From CAZIGK01 sp964538615 (GTDB lineage Bacteria; Pseudomonadota; Alphaproteobacteria; Rickettsiales; RI-342), in NCBI GenBank assembly GCA_964538615.1, contig CAZIGK010000011.1, forward strand, positions 1-64,000: a DNA stretch of 64,000 nucleotides. The letters are read 5' to 3'. Under the pieces are notes generated by a model. It did no database searches. It saw only the letters and a program-made list of their open reading frames with translations, and had not been told where the DNA came from. This document shows positions 25,455 to 33,633 of the stretch, one piece after another. The stretch's first letter is position 1, and each line of letters starts with the position of its first letter. The translations under genes were made by a program, and so were the position numbers.

Positions 25455-26246
25455 TTGTTTTCGGGGTCGTTTTTAAGCGGTGTGGGGATGTGTTTGTCAG
25501 TGTGGCATGCCTTGCTGATACGGGAGACGCGCAGCCGTTTTGGGGTCAGATATTTAGGGTATTTTTGGGCGTTGATTGAGCCTGTGATTTGGATATTAAG
25601 CTTCCAGCTTATTTTTGCGTTTATGGAGCGAAAGGCTCCGTATGACATGAGTGTGATTGAGTTTATTCTGACGGGCATTGTCCCCTTTTCTATGCTGCGG
25701 AATATGGTGGGAAGGGTATCCAAAGGGGTGGAGGCAAACCGCGCATTACTATACTATCCGCAGGTTCATGTGCTGGATATTTGTGTGAGCCGTGTGTGGT
25801 TAGAATTGCTAACCATGCTAGGGGTGTTGACGGCATTGTGGGGTGGATATGCTTTGGCGGGTGAGGGGATGTATATTGATGACTTGCTACAGGTGATACT
25901 AGGATTGGGGGCGGTCGCATGCTTAGGGATGGGATTGGGGATGTTGGTGATGACGCTTTCGCAGTTTAGTCCTTCTGCCGGAGTGTTGGTTAATGTACTG
26001 TTTCGTCCGTTGTTTTTTTTGTCTGGCATTTTCTATCCTGTAGAGCATCTTCCGGATGTGGCGCAGGATTTCTTATGGTATAACCCGATTTTGCATATCA
26101 TTCAGTATATCCGTTCAGGGTGGTCGCCGACTTATCAGGCAGAAGAGGTGGATATGTTCTACGTTTCCGTATGGTGTATTGTGACCCTTGCGATGGGGGT
26201 GCATCTGGTGCGCACGGTGGTAAGGCAACGGATAGAGTTTTCCTGA
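25455..26246 (+). CDS. ABC-2 type polysaccharide export permease (KpsM/Wzm-like)
   Basis: A 263-residue inner-membrane protein with six predicted helices: the typical start ALLIRETRSRFGVRYLGYFWALIEPVIWI split around residues 20-50, then VPFSMLRNMV, and the last-half LFRPLFFLSGIFYPVEHLP (about 178-196) followed by WYNPILHIIQYIRSGW, both hallmarks of capsule/O-antigen exporters. It normally pairs with an ATPase (KpsT/Wzt), which is absent next to it and elsewhere in this window. The start is a TTG preceded by GGAGG; an ATG at 25488 is an alternative. A (TC)n tract begins 5 bases after its stop codon. Confidence 0.85.
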   Translation: MFSGSFLSGVGMCLSVWHALLIRETRSRFGVRYLGYFWALIEPVIWILSFQLIFAFMERKAPYDMSVIEFILTGIVPFSMLRNMVGRVSKGVEANRALLYYPQVHVLDICVSRVWLELLTMLGVLTALWGGYALAGEGMYIDDLLQVILGLGAVACLGMGLGMLVMTLSQFSPSAGVLVNVLFRPLFFLSGIFYPVEHLPDVAQDFLWYNPILHIIQYIRSGWSPTYQAEEVDMFYVSVWCIVTLAMGVHLVRTVVRQRIEFS

Positions 26247-26248
26247 GG

Positions 26249-26287
<39 letters not shown>

Positions 26288-26339
26288 CACAATATGTTGG
26301 GCTTTTTTAATGTGTCTCCACAAAAAATGGTGGCGGCGA

Positions 26340-26358
26340 AGTATAAGATACTTATACT
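26340..26358 (+). promoter_or_regulatory. Perfect inverted repeat upstream of pseB, operator-like
   Basis: AGTATAAG (26340-26347), a 3-base centre, and CTTATACT (26351-26358). The right arm contains TATACT, a good -10 hexamer, so a dimeric regulator could block a promoter here. No good -35 is seen. It lies 78 bases before the pseB start. Confidence 0.45.
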
Positions 26359-26435
26359 GAGTGGTTGAGTGTGTCTGCAGAGAGTGGGGAGATAGTCTCC
26401 ATGCTACGAGAGACGGAAATGGATGAGGACAGCGA

Positions 26436-27452
26436 ATGTTTCAGGATAAAGCCGTTCTGATTACGGGTGGGACAGGGTCATTTGGGCATCAGTACACGAA
26501 GACATTGCTGGAGAGGTTTCAGCCACGGAAAATTATCATCTACTCCCGCGATGAGTTTAAGCAATACGAGATGCAGAAGCGTTTTGATGCGCCCTGCATG
26601 CGTTATTTTATTGGGGATGTACGAGACAAAGCGCGGGTGAGTCAGGCCATGCAAGGCGTGGATTATGTTATCCACGCAGCGGCTTTGAAGCATGTGCCGG
26701 TGGCAGAATACAACCCGATGGAGTGTATTAAAACCAACATTTATGGCGCCGAAAATGTGATCGCCGCGGCGATTGACAATGGCGTAGAGAAAGTGGTGGC
26801 GCTTTCCACGGACAAGGCGGCCAACCCGATCAACCTCTATGGTGCGACAAAGCTGGCTTCCGATAAGCTGTTTGTTGCGGCGAATAACATGGTGGGGTCT
26901 GCCAGAACCCGTTTTTCTGTGGTGCGCTATGGCAATGTGGTTGGCTCACGTGGGTCTGTGGTTCCCTTTTTCCAGAAGCTGATAGATGATGGCGCGGATC
27001 ATTTGCCGATTACCGATGAGCGCATGACCCGCTTCTGGATCAGTTTGCAGGAAGGGGTCGATTTTGTTCTGAAAAACTTTGAACGCATGTATGGCGGAGA
27101 GATTTTTGTGCCGAAAATCCCCTCGATTACCATTACAGAGCTGGCGCGCGCCATGGCACCGCACATGCCGCAAAAAATAGTGGGGATTCGTCCGGGAGAA
27201 AAGCTGCATGAAATTATGTGTCCGGCGGATGATTCCCACCTGACGCTGGAGTTTGCGGATCATTACGTGTTGCGTCCGACGATTAAATTTACCGGCGGGC
27301 ATGTGGATTATCTGACCAATGCCATAGGGGAGAAAGGCACACCAGTAGAGCAGGGGTTTGAATATAACTCTGGTACGAATGCGCATTTTTTGACGGCAGA
27401 AGACATTCGCACTTTCAATGCGAAAGCCCTGGCGGAGACAATTTTGGCATGA
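26436..27452 (+). CDS. pseB: UDP-N-acetylglucosamine 4,6-dehydratase (inverting)
   Basis: First step of pseudaminic acid synthesis: converts UDP-GlcNAc to the 4-keto-L-sugar with C5 inversion. The 338-residue protein has VLITGGTGSFGHQYTKTLL (about 7-25), SRDEFKQYEMQ, AAALKHVPVAEYNP (about 83-96), and the catalytic ALSTDKAANPINLYGATK (about 122-139) with Asp, Lys and Tyr in the PseB arrangement. ATG 26436 has GAGGAC upstream. It overlaps pseC by 4 bases (ATGA). Confidence 0.94.
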   Translation: MFQDKAVLITGGTGSFGHQYTKTLLERFQPRKIIIYSRDEFKQYEMQKRFDAPCMRYFIGDVRDKARVSQAMQGVDYVIHAAALKHVPVAEYNPMECIKTNIYGAENVIAAAIDNGVEKVVALSTDKAANPINLYGATKLASDKLFVAANNMVGSARTRFSVVRYGNVVGSRGSVVPFFQKLIDDGADHLPITDERMTRFWISLQEGVDFVLKNFERMYGGEIFVPKIPSITITELARAMAPHMPQKIVGIRPGEKLHEIMCPADDSHLTLEFADHYVLRPTIKFTGGHVDYLTNAIGEKGTPVEQGFEYNSGTNAHFLTAEDIRTFNAKALAETILA

Positions 27453-28588
27453 TTCCCTATGGTCGGCAAAATATTAGCGAGGAGGATATTGCTGCGGTCG
27501 TGGCGGTGCTACGGTCAGATTTTCTGACGCAGGGTCCTGCGGTGCCAGCTTTTGAGCAGGCGGTGGTAGACTGGGTCGGCGGCGGTGCTGCGGTTGCCGT
27601 GAATAGTGCCACCTCTGCGCTGCATATTGGGTGTCTGGCGCTGGGGGTGGGGGAAGGTTCACGTGTGTGGACCAGTCCCAATAGCTTTGTGGCCAGTAGC
27701 AATGCGGCGCTCTATTGCGGGGCGCAGGTGGATTTTGTGGATATAGATCCCGCCACCTACAATATGGACATGGGTGCGCTGGCACGCAAACTGGAAACGG
27801 CAGGATATGTGCCGGATGTGGTGGTGCCGGTTCATTTTTCCGGCCAGAGTTGCGACATGAAAGCACTGGATGCCTTGCGCCAGCAGTATGGTTTTAAGGT
27901 GATGGAAGATGCGTCCCATGCCATTGGTGCGCTATATGATGGCAAGCCCGTGGGGGATTGCCGTTACAGTGATGTGTGCGTGTTTTCCTTTCATCCCGTA
28001 AAAATTGTCACGACTGCAGAAGGCGGGATGGTGACCACACAAGATGCGGAGATGGCAGAGCGACTACGCATGCTGCGCAGTCATGGCATTACCCGCGATG
28101 CGAGCCGGATGCAGGAATCTGACCCGGCGGGCTGGTATTATGAGCAGCAGCTTTTGGGCTGGAATTACCGGATGACGGATATGCAGGCCGCGCTGGGGGC
28201 TAGCCAGATGCAACGATTGCAGGCGTTTGTCCGTAAACGGCGGGAGCTTGCGGCACGGTATGATGCGATGTTGGCACAGATGCCGGAGGTGGTGACGCCC
28301 GCACAGTTATCTGGTCAGGAATCGGCCTGGCACCTCTATGTGATTCAGGTGCCGGAGGCAAAGCACCGGGCGGTGTTTGATGCCATGCGCGCGCAAGGGG
28401 TTGGTGTCAACCTGCATTACATTCCCATCCACACCCAGCCTTATTACCGGACGTTGGGCTTTGGGTGGGGCATGTTTCCGCAGGCAGAGGCCTATTATCG
28501 CCGTGCAATCAGTTTGCCAATGTTCCCGGATTTGACGGATGCCCAGCAGCAGGAAGTGGTACGGCTCTTGCGGGAGGCGCTGGCGTGA
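27449..28588 (+). CDS. pseC: UDP-4-amino-4,6-dideoxy-N-acetyl-beta-L-altrosamine transaminase
   Basis: Second step of pseudaminic acid synthesis: PLP-dependent amination of the PseB product. The 379-residue protein begins MIPYGRQNISEEDIAAV, a PseC hallmark, and shows NSATSALHIGCLALG, VMEDASHAIGALYDGKPVG (about 151-169) and the PLP lysine in FSFHPVKIVTTAEGGM (about 180-195). It overlaps both neighbours by 4 bases, so pseB-pseC-pseF are translationally coupled. Confidence 0.94.
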   Translation: MIPYGRQNISEEDIAAVVAVLRSDFLTQGPAVPAFEQAVVDWVGGGAAVAVNSATSALHIGCLALGVGEGSRVWTSPNSFVASSNAALYCGAQVDFVDIDPATYNMDMGALARKLETAGYVPDVVVPVHFSGQSCDMKALDALRQQYGFKVMEDASHAIGALYDGKPVGDCRYSDVCVFSFHPVKIVTTAEGGMVTTQDAEMAERLRMLRSHGITRDASRMQESDPAGWYYEQQLLGWNYRMTDMQAALGASQMQRLQAFVRKRRELAARYDAMLAQMPEVVTPAQLSGQESAWHLYVIQVPEAKHRAVFDAMRAQGVGVNLHYIPIHTQPYYRTLGFGWGMFPQAEAYYRRAISLPMFPDLTDAQQQEVVRLLREALA

Positions 28589-29340
28589 GTGGAACGGCAG
28601 AAGCCAAATGGGAGGGCAAATCGGGGGTCAGACCGGTTGTGATTATACAGGCGCGCATGTCTTCGACCCGTCTGCCGGGTAAAGTGCTGAAGCCACTGGG
28701 CAGCAAAACCGTGCTGGAGCAGGTGATAGACCGGGTGAGCAAAGCGCCGGTGCAGGTCGTGGTGGCAACGTCGGATCAACCGGAAGATGACGCGATTGTG
28801 CGGGAATGTGAGCGGCTGGACGTGGCAAGCTTTCGTGGGAGTTTGCAGGATGTGCTGAGCCGCTATTACCATGCGGCGGTAGCGTTTCATGCCGAGACGG
28901 TGGTGCGGGTGACATCAGACTGTCCGTTATTTGACGGGGATTTGCTGGCGGCGATGCTGGAGCGTTTTGCGGCAGCACATGTGGATTATATGTCCAATTT
29001 TGTGGAGCGTACCTACCCGCGAGGGTTGGATGCGGAGATTATGCGTTTTTCTGCGCTGCAGGAGGCGTACCTGCAAGCGACAGATGCGGGGGAGCGAGAG
29101 CATGTGACCCCGTATATTTACCGTCATCCTGAACGTTTCAGGCTGGGTGCTTACGCGCAGGAAGAGCGGGATGATTCGGGTCACCGCTGGACGCTGGATA
29201 CGCCAGAAGATTATGCCATGCTACAGGCGGTGGTACAGGCGTTAGGCAATGATTGCACCACTGGGCAGGTGTTGGCCTATCTGGCCGCGAATCCTTTGGT
29301 GCGGGCAATGAATGCACATATTGAGCAAAAGGCGCATTGA
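28585..29340 (+). CDS. pseF: Pseudaminic acid cytidylyltransferase, SpsF-type
   Basis: Expected to activate pseudaminic acid with CTP. The 251-residue protein is of the SpsF/cytidylyltransferase family: VVIIQARMSSTRLPGKVL (about 17-34), TSDQPEDDAI, VTSDCPLFDG (about 109-118) and LDTPEDYAML (about 204-213). I chose GTG 28585, with GGGAGGC upstream and a GTGA overlap with the pseC stop; the frame is open 40 codons further inside pseC. The sequence type differs from the NeuA-like enzyme at 15086, so each arm of the island has its own activating enzyme. Confidence 0.85.
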   Translation: MSGTAEAKWEGKSGVRPVVIIQARMSSTRLPGKVLKPLGSKTVLEQVIDRVSKAPVQVVVATSDQPEDDAIVRECERLDVASFRGSLQDVLSRYYHAAVAFHAETVVRVTSDCPLFDGDLLAAMLERFAAAHVDYMSNFVERTYPRGLDAEIMRFSALQEAYLQATDAGEREHVTPYIYRHPERFRLGAYAQEERDDSGHRWTLDTPEDYAMLQAVVQALGNDCTTGQVLAYLAANPLVRAMNAHIEQKAH

Positions 29341-30026
29341 TGCTGGACACCCCCATGGCTGATGGAATGCGAGTGGATGTGCTGTGTAGTTCAGAGCTGC
29401 ATCCGGTCTATCCTTATTTGCAGCAGTGGGTGACAGCGCAAACACGGGTGGGTATAGATGCGCGGCTAATCCACAGGAAGGCGGAATGTCGGGGGGGGGT
29501 ACTGCTGTTTTTGGTCTCCTGTAATGAACTGATAAGTGCCGCCGAGAGGCAGGCCTATCAGCATTGTCTGGTGCTCCACGCCAGCGATGTACCGCGAGGA
29601 CGCGGTTGGTCACCACATATCTGGCGAGTACTGGAAGGGGCCGATCATATGACGCTGACTCTGCTGGAGGCAGAAGATAAGGTGGACAGTGGTCGTATCT
29701 GGCTACAGCAAGAGATTCTGCTGGACGGAACCGAGCTGTATGATGAATTGAACCACAAGTTATTTGTCGCAGAGTTGCATCTGATGAGCCGTGCCGTGCA
29801 AGAGTGGCAACAGATTCAGCCGCAACCACAGCCAAATGTAGAGGCGAGTTATTACCCGCGACGCACCCCGGAAGATAGTCGTTTAGATGTGGACAAAAGT
29901 CTTGCGGAGCAGTTTAACCTGTTGCGGGTATGTGATCCGCAGCGGTTTCCGGCTTTTTTTGAATACCGTGGGCAGCGTTACGCGGTAAAGATTGAAAAAC
30001 TGCCGACAGATACGTTCAGCGAATGA
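29340..30026 (+). CDS. Formyltransferase-family protein in the Pse operon
   Basis: A 228-residue protein with the formyltransferase core HASDVPRGRG (about 79-88; family HxSxLPxxRG), followed by WSPHIWRVLEGADHMTLTLL and EAEDKVDSGRIW with the catalytic-type Asp. Methionyl-tRNA formyltransferase and sugar N-formyltransferases use Asn, His and Asp; here the residues two or three before His are Val and Cys, not Asn. It takes the place of the acetyltransferase PseH, which I do not see. It could formylate or otherwise acylate the 4-amino sugar made by PseC. ATG 29340 overlaps the pseF stop by one base (TGATG). Confidence 0.75.
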   Translation: MLDTPMADGMRVDVLCSSELHPVYPYLQQWVTAQTRVGIDARLIHRKAECRGGVLLFLVSCNELISAAERQAYQHCLVLHASDVPRGRGWSPHIWRVLEGADHMTLTLLEAEDKVDSGRIWLQQEILLDGTELYDELNHKLFVAELHLMSRAVQEWQQIQPQPQPNVEASYYPRRTPEDSRLDVDKSLAEQFNLLRVCDPQRFPAFFEYRGQRYAVKIEKLPTDTFSE

Positions 30027-30035
30027 GGGAATAAC

Positions 30036-31094
30036 ATGGTGGCTATCGGGATTGATGGGCGTAAGATTGGTCAGGGACAACCTCCTTATATTATTGCTGA
30101 AATGTCCGGAAATCACAACCATTCGCTGGAGCGAGCGCTGGCCATGGTGGAGGCGGCCGCCGCAGCCGGAGCGCATGCACTGAAGCTGCAGACCTACACG
30201 GCAGATACCATTACCATGCAGGCAGATACAGAAGATTTTCGTATCACGGATCCGAACAGTTTGTGGGCAGGGCGTGAACTCTATTCCCTCTATGAAGAAG
30301 CGCATACTCCATGGGCATGGCACGCCCCTATTATGCAGCGCTGTAGGGAGCTTGGGTTAGCCTGCTTCAGCAGTCCTTTTGACGAGACGGCGGTGGATTT
30401 TCTGGAGTCCCTGCATGTGCCCGCCTATAAAATTGCCTCGTTTGAATGCACCCATTTGCCGCTGATTCGTAAAGTGGCACGCACGGGCAAACCTGTGATT
30501 ATTTCCACCGGTATGGCCACAGTTGAAGAGATTGAACAAGCAGTACAGACGGCGACCGAGGCTGGCTGTCGCCAGCTCATTTTGCTGAAATGCACCAGCC
30601 AGTACCCGGCCAATGCTGCGGATGCGAATCTGGCAACCATACCGGATATGCAACGGAGGTTCCCGGATGTTCAGGTAGGGTTATCAGATCATACGCTGGG
30701 AGTGGGCGTGGCCGTGGCGTCCGTCATGCTGGGAGCGACGGTGATTGAAAAGCATTTTACCCTTTGCCGCGCAGATGGCGGAGTTGACAGTGCTTTTTCT
30801 CTGGAGCCACAAGAGCTGAAAATGCTGGTAGACGATACCGAACGGGCATGGCGCGCATTGGGAGAGGTACGGTATGGGGGGACGGAGAATGAGCAGAAAT
30901 CCAAGCAGTTTCGGCAGTCGATCTGGCCGGCGGCAGATTTGGCGGTGGGCACGGTGTTAAGTGTAGAAAACCTGCGCATTTGCCGCCCCGGGTTCAGTCT
31001 TTCTCCGAGGGATTGGGAGACGCTGTTGGGTAAGCGGTTGAAGCAACCGGTGCATAAAGGTCAGCGCTTGCGCTGGGATATGATAGAGTCCTGA
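30036..31094 (+). CDS. pseI: Pseudaminic acid synthase
   Basis: Condenses 2,4-di-N-acyl-altropyranose with phosphoenolpyruvate to pseudaminic acid. The 352-residue protein shows YIIAEMSGNHNHSLERAL (about 17-34), ALKLQTYTADTITM (about 48-61), the PseI-type CFSSPFDETAVDFLE, LLKCTSQYPA, and VGLSDHTLGVGVAVASVMLG with VIEKHFTLCRADGGVDSAFS (about 231-250). A SAF domain ends the protein. The MSGNHNHS and KCTSQYPA variants separate it from the NeuB-like enzyme at 20195. ATG 30036 has GAGGGA upstream. Confidence 0.93.
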   Translation: MVAIGIDGRKIGQGQPPYIIAEMSGNHNHSLERALAMVEAAAAAGAHALKLQTYTADTITMQADTEDFRITDPNSLWAGRELYSLYEEAHTPWAWHAPIMQRCRELGLACFSSPFDETAVDFLESLHVPAYKIASFECTHLPLIRKVARTGKPVIISTGMATVEEIEQAVQTATEAGCRQLILLKCTSQYPANAADANLATIPDMQRRFPDVQVGLSDHTLGVGVAVASVMLGATVIEKHFTLCRADGGVDSAFSLEPQELKMLVDDTERAWRALGEVRYGGTENEQKSKQFRQSIWPAADLAVGTVLSVENLRICRPGFSLSPRDWETLLGKRLKQPVHKGQRLRWDMIES

Positions 31095-31110
31095 GGAAAG
31101 AAACCAGAAG

Positions 31111-32544
31111 ATGCGGATCGCTTTTATTGCCAACCATGAACGTACCCGCGGCTGCCATATGATTGGCGAAGAACTGGAAAAGCTGGGGCATGAAATCTAT
31201 TGGATTACCCCCAACCGCTACTGGCAAAAATGGTTGCGGGCGCGTCATGTGGCGCCGGAACGTATCTTGACCATCAGTGATTATTATCAGGCGTGGGAAA
31301 CCTCGCGTCCGTTGACGGAGCAGGAAGTACAGGACTTGCGTACAGCGGAACAGGCCGGAAATTATCGGATGCACAGTGTCATTATGGCAGACCGGCATTT
31401 GCGGCGGCGTGATCCGGATTACGCCATGCGCTATCTGGCTGTGGTGCAGGCAAGGGTGCGTGACTTTGTACAGAATAACCAATTGGATATGGTAAGTGGA
31501 GAAGCGACCTGGGCGCTGGAATTGGTCACCATTCTTACCTGTCAGGCATTAGGGGTGGTGTGGGCATTTGCCAATACGATACGGATGCCTTCAGCCAATC
31601 TGGCATTTTATCCCTCGCACCAGATGGACAGTATCTACCCGATAGGGCAAGTGGATGAGGCGTGCCGTCAGCAGGCGAGAGATATGCTGGTGCACTATCG
31701 GAATAAGCCGGAAGCGCCTTATTATGTGGTCATGAAAGGCTGGACGCCCTCGTTTAAGTGGCAATGGATAGGGAAGTTTTTGTATCATCTCTGGCGCTAC
31801 CGTGACATGCGGCACGATGAGACAGAACTGAATGTGTGGCGTCTGGTGCGCTGGCGGGGGCGTTGCTGGTGGAAAAGTCTGCGCAACCGATGGCAGGCGA
31901 TGCACTGGTTCGAGACAGCAGATACATACCTTCAGCAGCCCTATGTGCTGGTGGCATTGCATGTTCAGCCAGAAGCCACGGTGGATGTTCTGGGCGGGTA
32001 TGTGACCGACCAGATAGAGATGGTGCGTGCGCTATCACGCGGGCTGCCTGCAGGGTACCAGTTGTTAGTGAAAGAACACAAAAATGCCTTGGCACAGCGG
32101 GGAATAGATGAATACCGCACGTTGAAGCAGATTCCAGCGGTGCGTTTGATTCGGGCGGAGGAGGATATTCACCGACTGATGAAACACGCCAGACTAACGG
32201 TGACCGTTGCGGGGACTTCCTGTCTGGAGGCGGGATTACAGGGCTGGCCTGCGGCATGCATTGCCCCCATGGTGTTTGATCCGGTATTGACCTGTGCGCG
32301 GTTAAATCCTTACACGGATCAATTGGCAACATTGCTGGCCGGGTTAGAAGCGGGAACGGTGACGGTGCCAGCTGACGAACAGATTGTGGAATTACTGGCG
32401 TATCAACTTGCGCATAGTTTTTCAGGGTTCCTGACCGTGGGTTCCATGGCGCCGAAAATGTATTCCCCGGAAAATCGGCGCAATCTGGCGGAGGGTTATC
32501 AGCGTTTGATTGCTTATCTGGAAAGCAAGCGTGCCGCCACCTGA
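31111..32544 (+). CDS. Putative capsule-type glycosyltransferase, likely pseudaminic acid transfer
   Basis: The 477-residue protein starts MRIAFIANHERTRGCHMIGE. Its C-terminal half has YVLVALHVQPEATVDVLGGY (about 290-309), LLVKEHKNALAQRG (about 327-340) and LTVTVAGTSCLEAGLQGWPA (about 371-390), the pattern of KpsC/KpsS-like or capsule polysaccharide GT-B transferases. The first half is specific to the subfamily. It follows pseI by 16 bases, making it the likely transferase of CMP-pseudaminic acid; the acceptor is unknown. Its last 31 bases overlap tail-to-tail with pseG on the other strand. Confidence 0.7.
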   Translation: MRIAFIANHERTRGCHMIGEELEKLGHEIYWITPNRYWQKWLRARHVAPERILTISDYYQAWETSRPLTEQEVQDLRTAEQAGNYRMHSVIMADRHLRRRDPDYAMRYLAVVQARVRDFVQNNQLDMVSGEATWALELVTILTCQALGVVWAFANTIRMPSANLAFYPSHQMDSIYPIGQVDEACRQQARDMLVHYRNKPEAPYYVVMKGWTPSFKWQWIGKFLYHLWRYRDMRHDETELNVWRLVRWRGRCWWKSLRNRWQAMHWFETADTYLQQPYVLVALHVQPEATVDVLGGYVTDQIEMVRALSRGLPAGYQLLVKEHKNALAQRGIDEYRTLKQIPAVRLIRAEEDIHRLMKHARLTVTVAGTSCLEAGLQGWPAACIAPMVFDPVLTCARLNPYTDQLATLLAGLEAGTVTVPADEQIVELLAYQLAHSFSGFLTVGSMAPKMYSPENRRNLAEGYQRLIAYLESKRAAT

Positions 32545-33611
32545 GCTGTGGTATTTTGTGGAATGAGTTGCAATGCCTGCTCGCTGTTTTGCTGTAGGAG
32601 AGTTGGGGCATGGCAGAGGTTCAAAATATCCTGTTGGAAGGCGGCAGCAGAGATGTCCTGTTCTGGGTAGAAGCCGCCAAACAGCAGGCCTTGTTGCTTA
32701 AGAAAATCCCGGTTGGGGAGCTGATTCTCTGCAATAAGTAGCAGATACGTGGGCAGCCCCAGTGCCAGACGTTCCCAGGTGGCGGTGCCGCCTGCCCCAA
32801 TAGCCAGTTGCGCTTTCGCCATCAGTTCCGCCATGTTGGTTGCCTGTATATGCACATGAAACTGGGGGCGCTGAGCAGAAAGCTGTTGCAGGCTTTCTCT
32901 GGCGGGGTGATGCTGGCCAATGACGCAATCCATATGCAGGTGGGCGAAACGGGCATCTGACAGGGCGTGCATCACCCAGCCGGTCACATTGTCCGGATCA
33001 CTGCCGCCAATGAAAACCAGCAAATGGGAAATCTGTTGCCAGTCGCGTTGCTGGTTATGCTGTAATTGTTGCCGCCAATGGGTGAATTCGGGTCGAAGCA
33101 GCAGGTAGGAAAGACCCAGCCAGCGTTCGCAATCCGGGTTCAGCAGGGCATCATAGGCGTGGGAAGATTTGGGGGTATAGTCCAGAAGTATATCCGCATC
33201 GTGGGGGCGGTTGGCGAGGTCGTCTATCACCATCATTTGCCCGACATGGTCGCGTATGAGGGATTCCCATGGCTGGCTGAGGCTGTAATGATCCAAAATC
33301 AGGCTATGGGGGCGGGTGGGCAGTTGTTGTAGCAGCGGCAGGCTGGCGGAGGCATCCTCCAGCTGATGAGGGTCTAGTTGGTCTTTGGCGGGTTCCGGGG
33401 TGGCGAGGAGTATGCGATGGGCATGGTAACCGCGCTCACGCACCATGGCAGACATTTCTCCCGCATAATCCCGCATCAGAAAATGCACATCTGCCCCCAG
33501 ATGCCTCAAGGCATCCGCTAATGTCAGGCAACGCATGACATGTCCGGTGCCTATGGTCAGAGAGGCATCGGTGCGAATGGCGATCAGGGGGGTATGGGAG
33601 GAGGAGGGCAT
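32514..33611 (-). CDS. pseG: UDP-2,4-diacetamido-2,4,6-trideoxy-beta-L-altropyranose hydrolase
   Basis: Removes UDP before the PseI step. The 365-residue protein begins IAIRTDASLTIGTGHVMRCLTLA with the PseG GxGHxxRC motif (His general base), and shows LILDHYSLSQPWE, MMVIDDLANRPHDADILLDY, VFIGGSDPDNVTG and the C-terminal LAIGAGGTATWERLALGLP UDP-binding region. Here it is on the opposite strand to the other pse genes, converging with a 31-base tail-to-tail overlap with the transferase gene. The ATG chosen lacks a strong ribosome-binding site. priA follows upstream on the same strand. Confidence 0.9.
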   Translation of the reverse strand: MPSSSHTPLIAIRTDASLTIGTGHVMRCLTLADALRHLGADVHFLMRDYAGEMSAMVRERGYHAHRILLATPEPAKDQLDPHQLEDASASLPLLQQLPTRPHSLILDHYSLSQPWESLIRDHVGQMMVIDDLANRPHDADILLDYTPKSSHAYDALLNPDCERWLGLSYLLLRPEFTHWRQQLQHNQQRDWQQISHLLVFIGGSDPDNVTGWVMHALSDARFAHLHMDCVIGQHHPARESLQQLSAQRPQFHVHIQATNMAELMAKAQLAIGAGGTATWERLALGLPTYLLLIAENQLPNRDFLKQQGLLFGGFYPEQDISAAAFQQDILNLCHAPTLLQQNSEQALQLIPQNTTAQVAARLLSR

Positions 33612-33633
33612 GATGGAGGCGCTCAGCGGTTGG

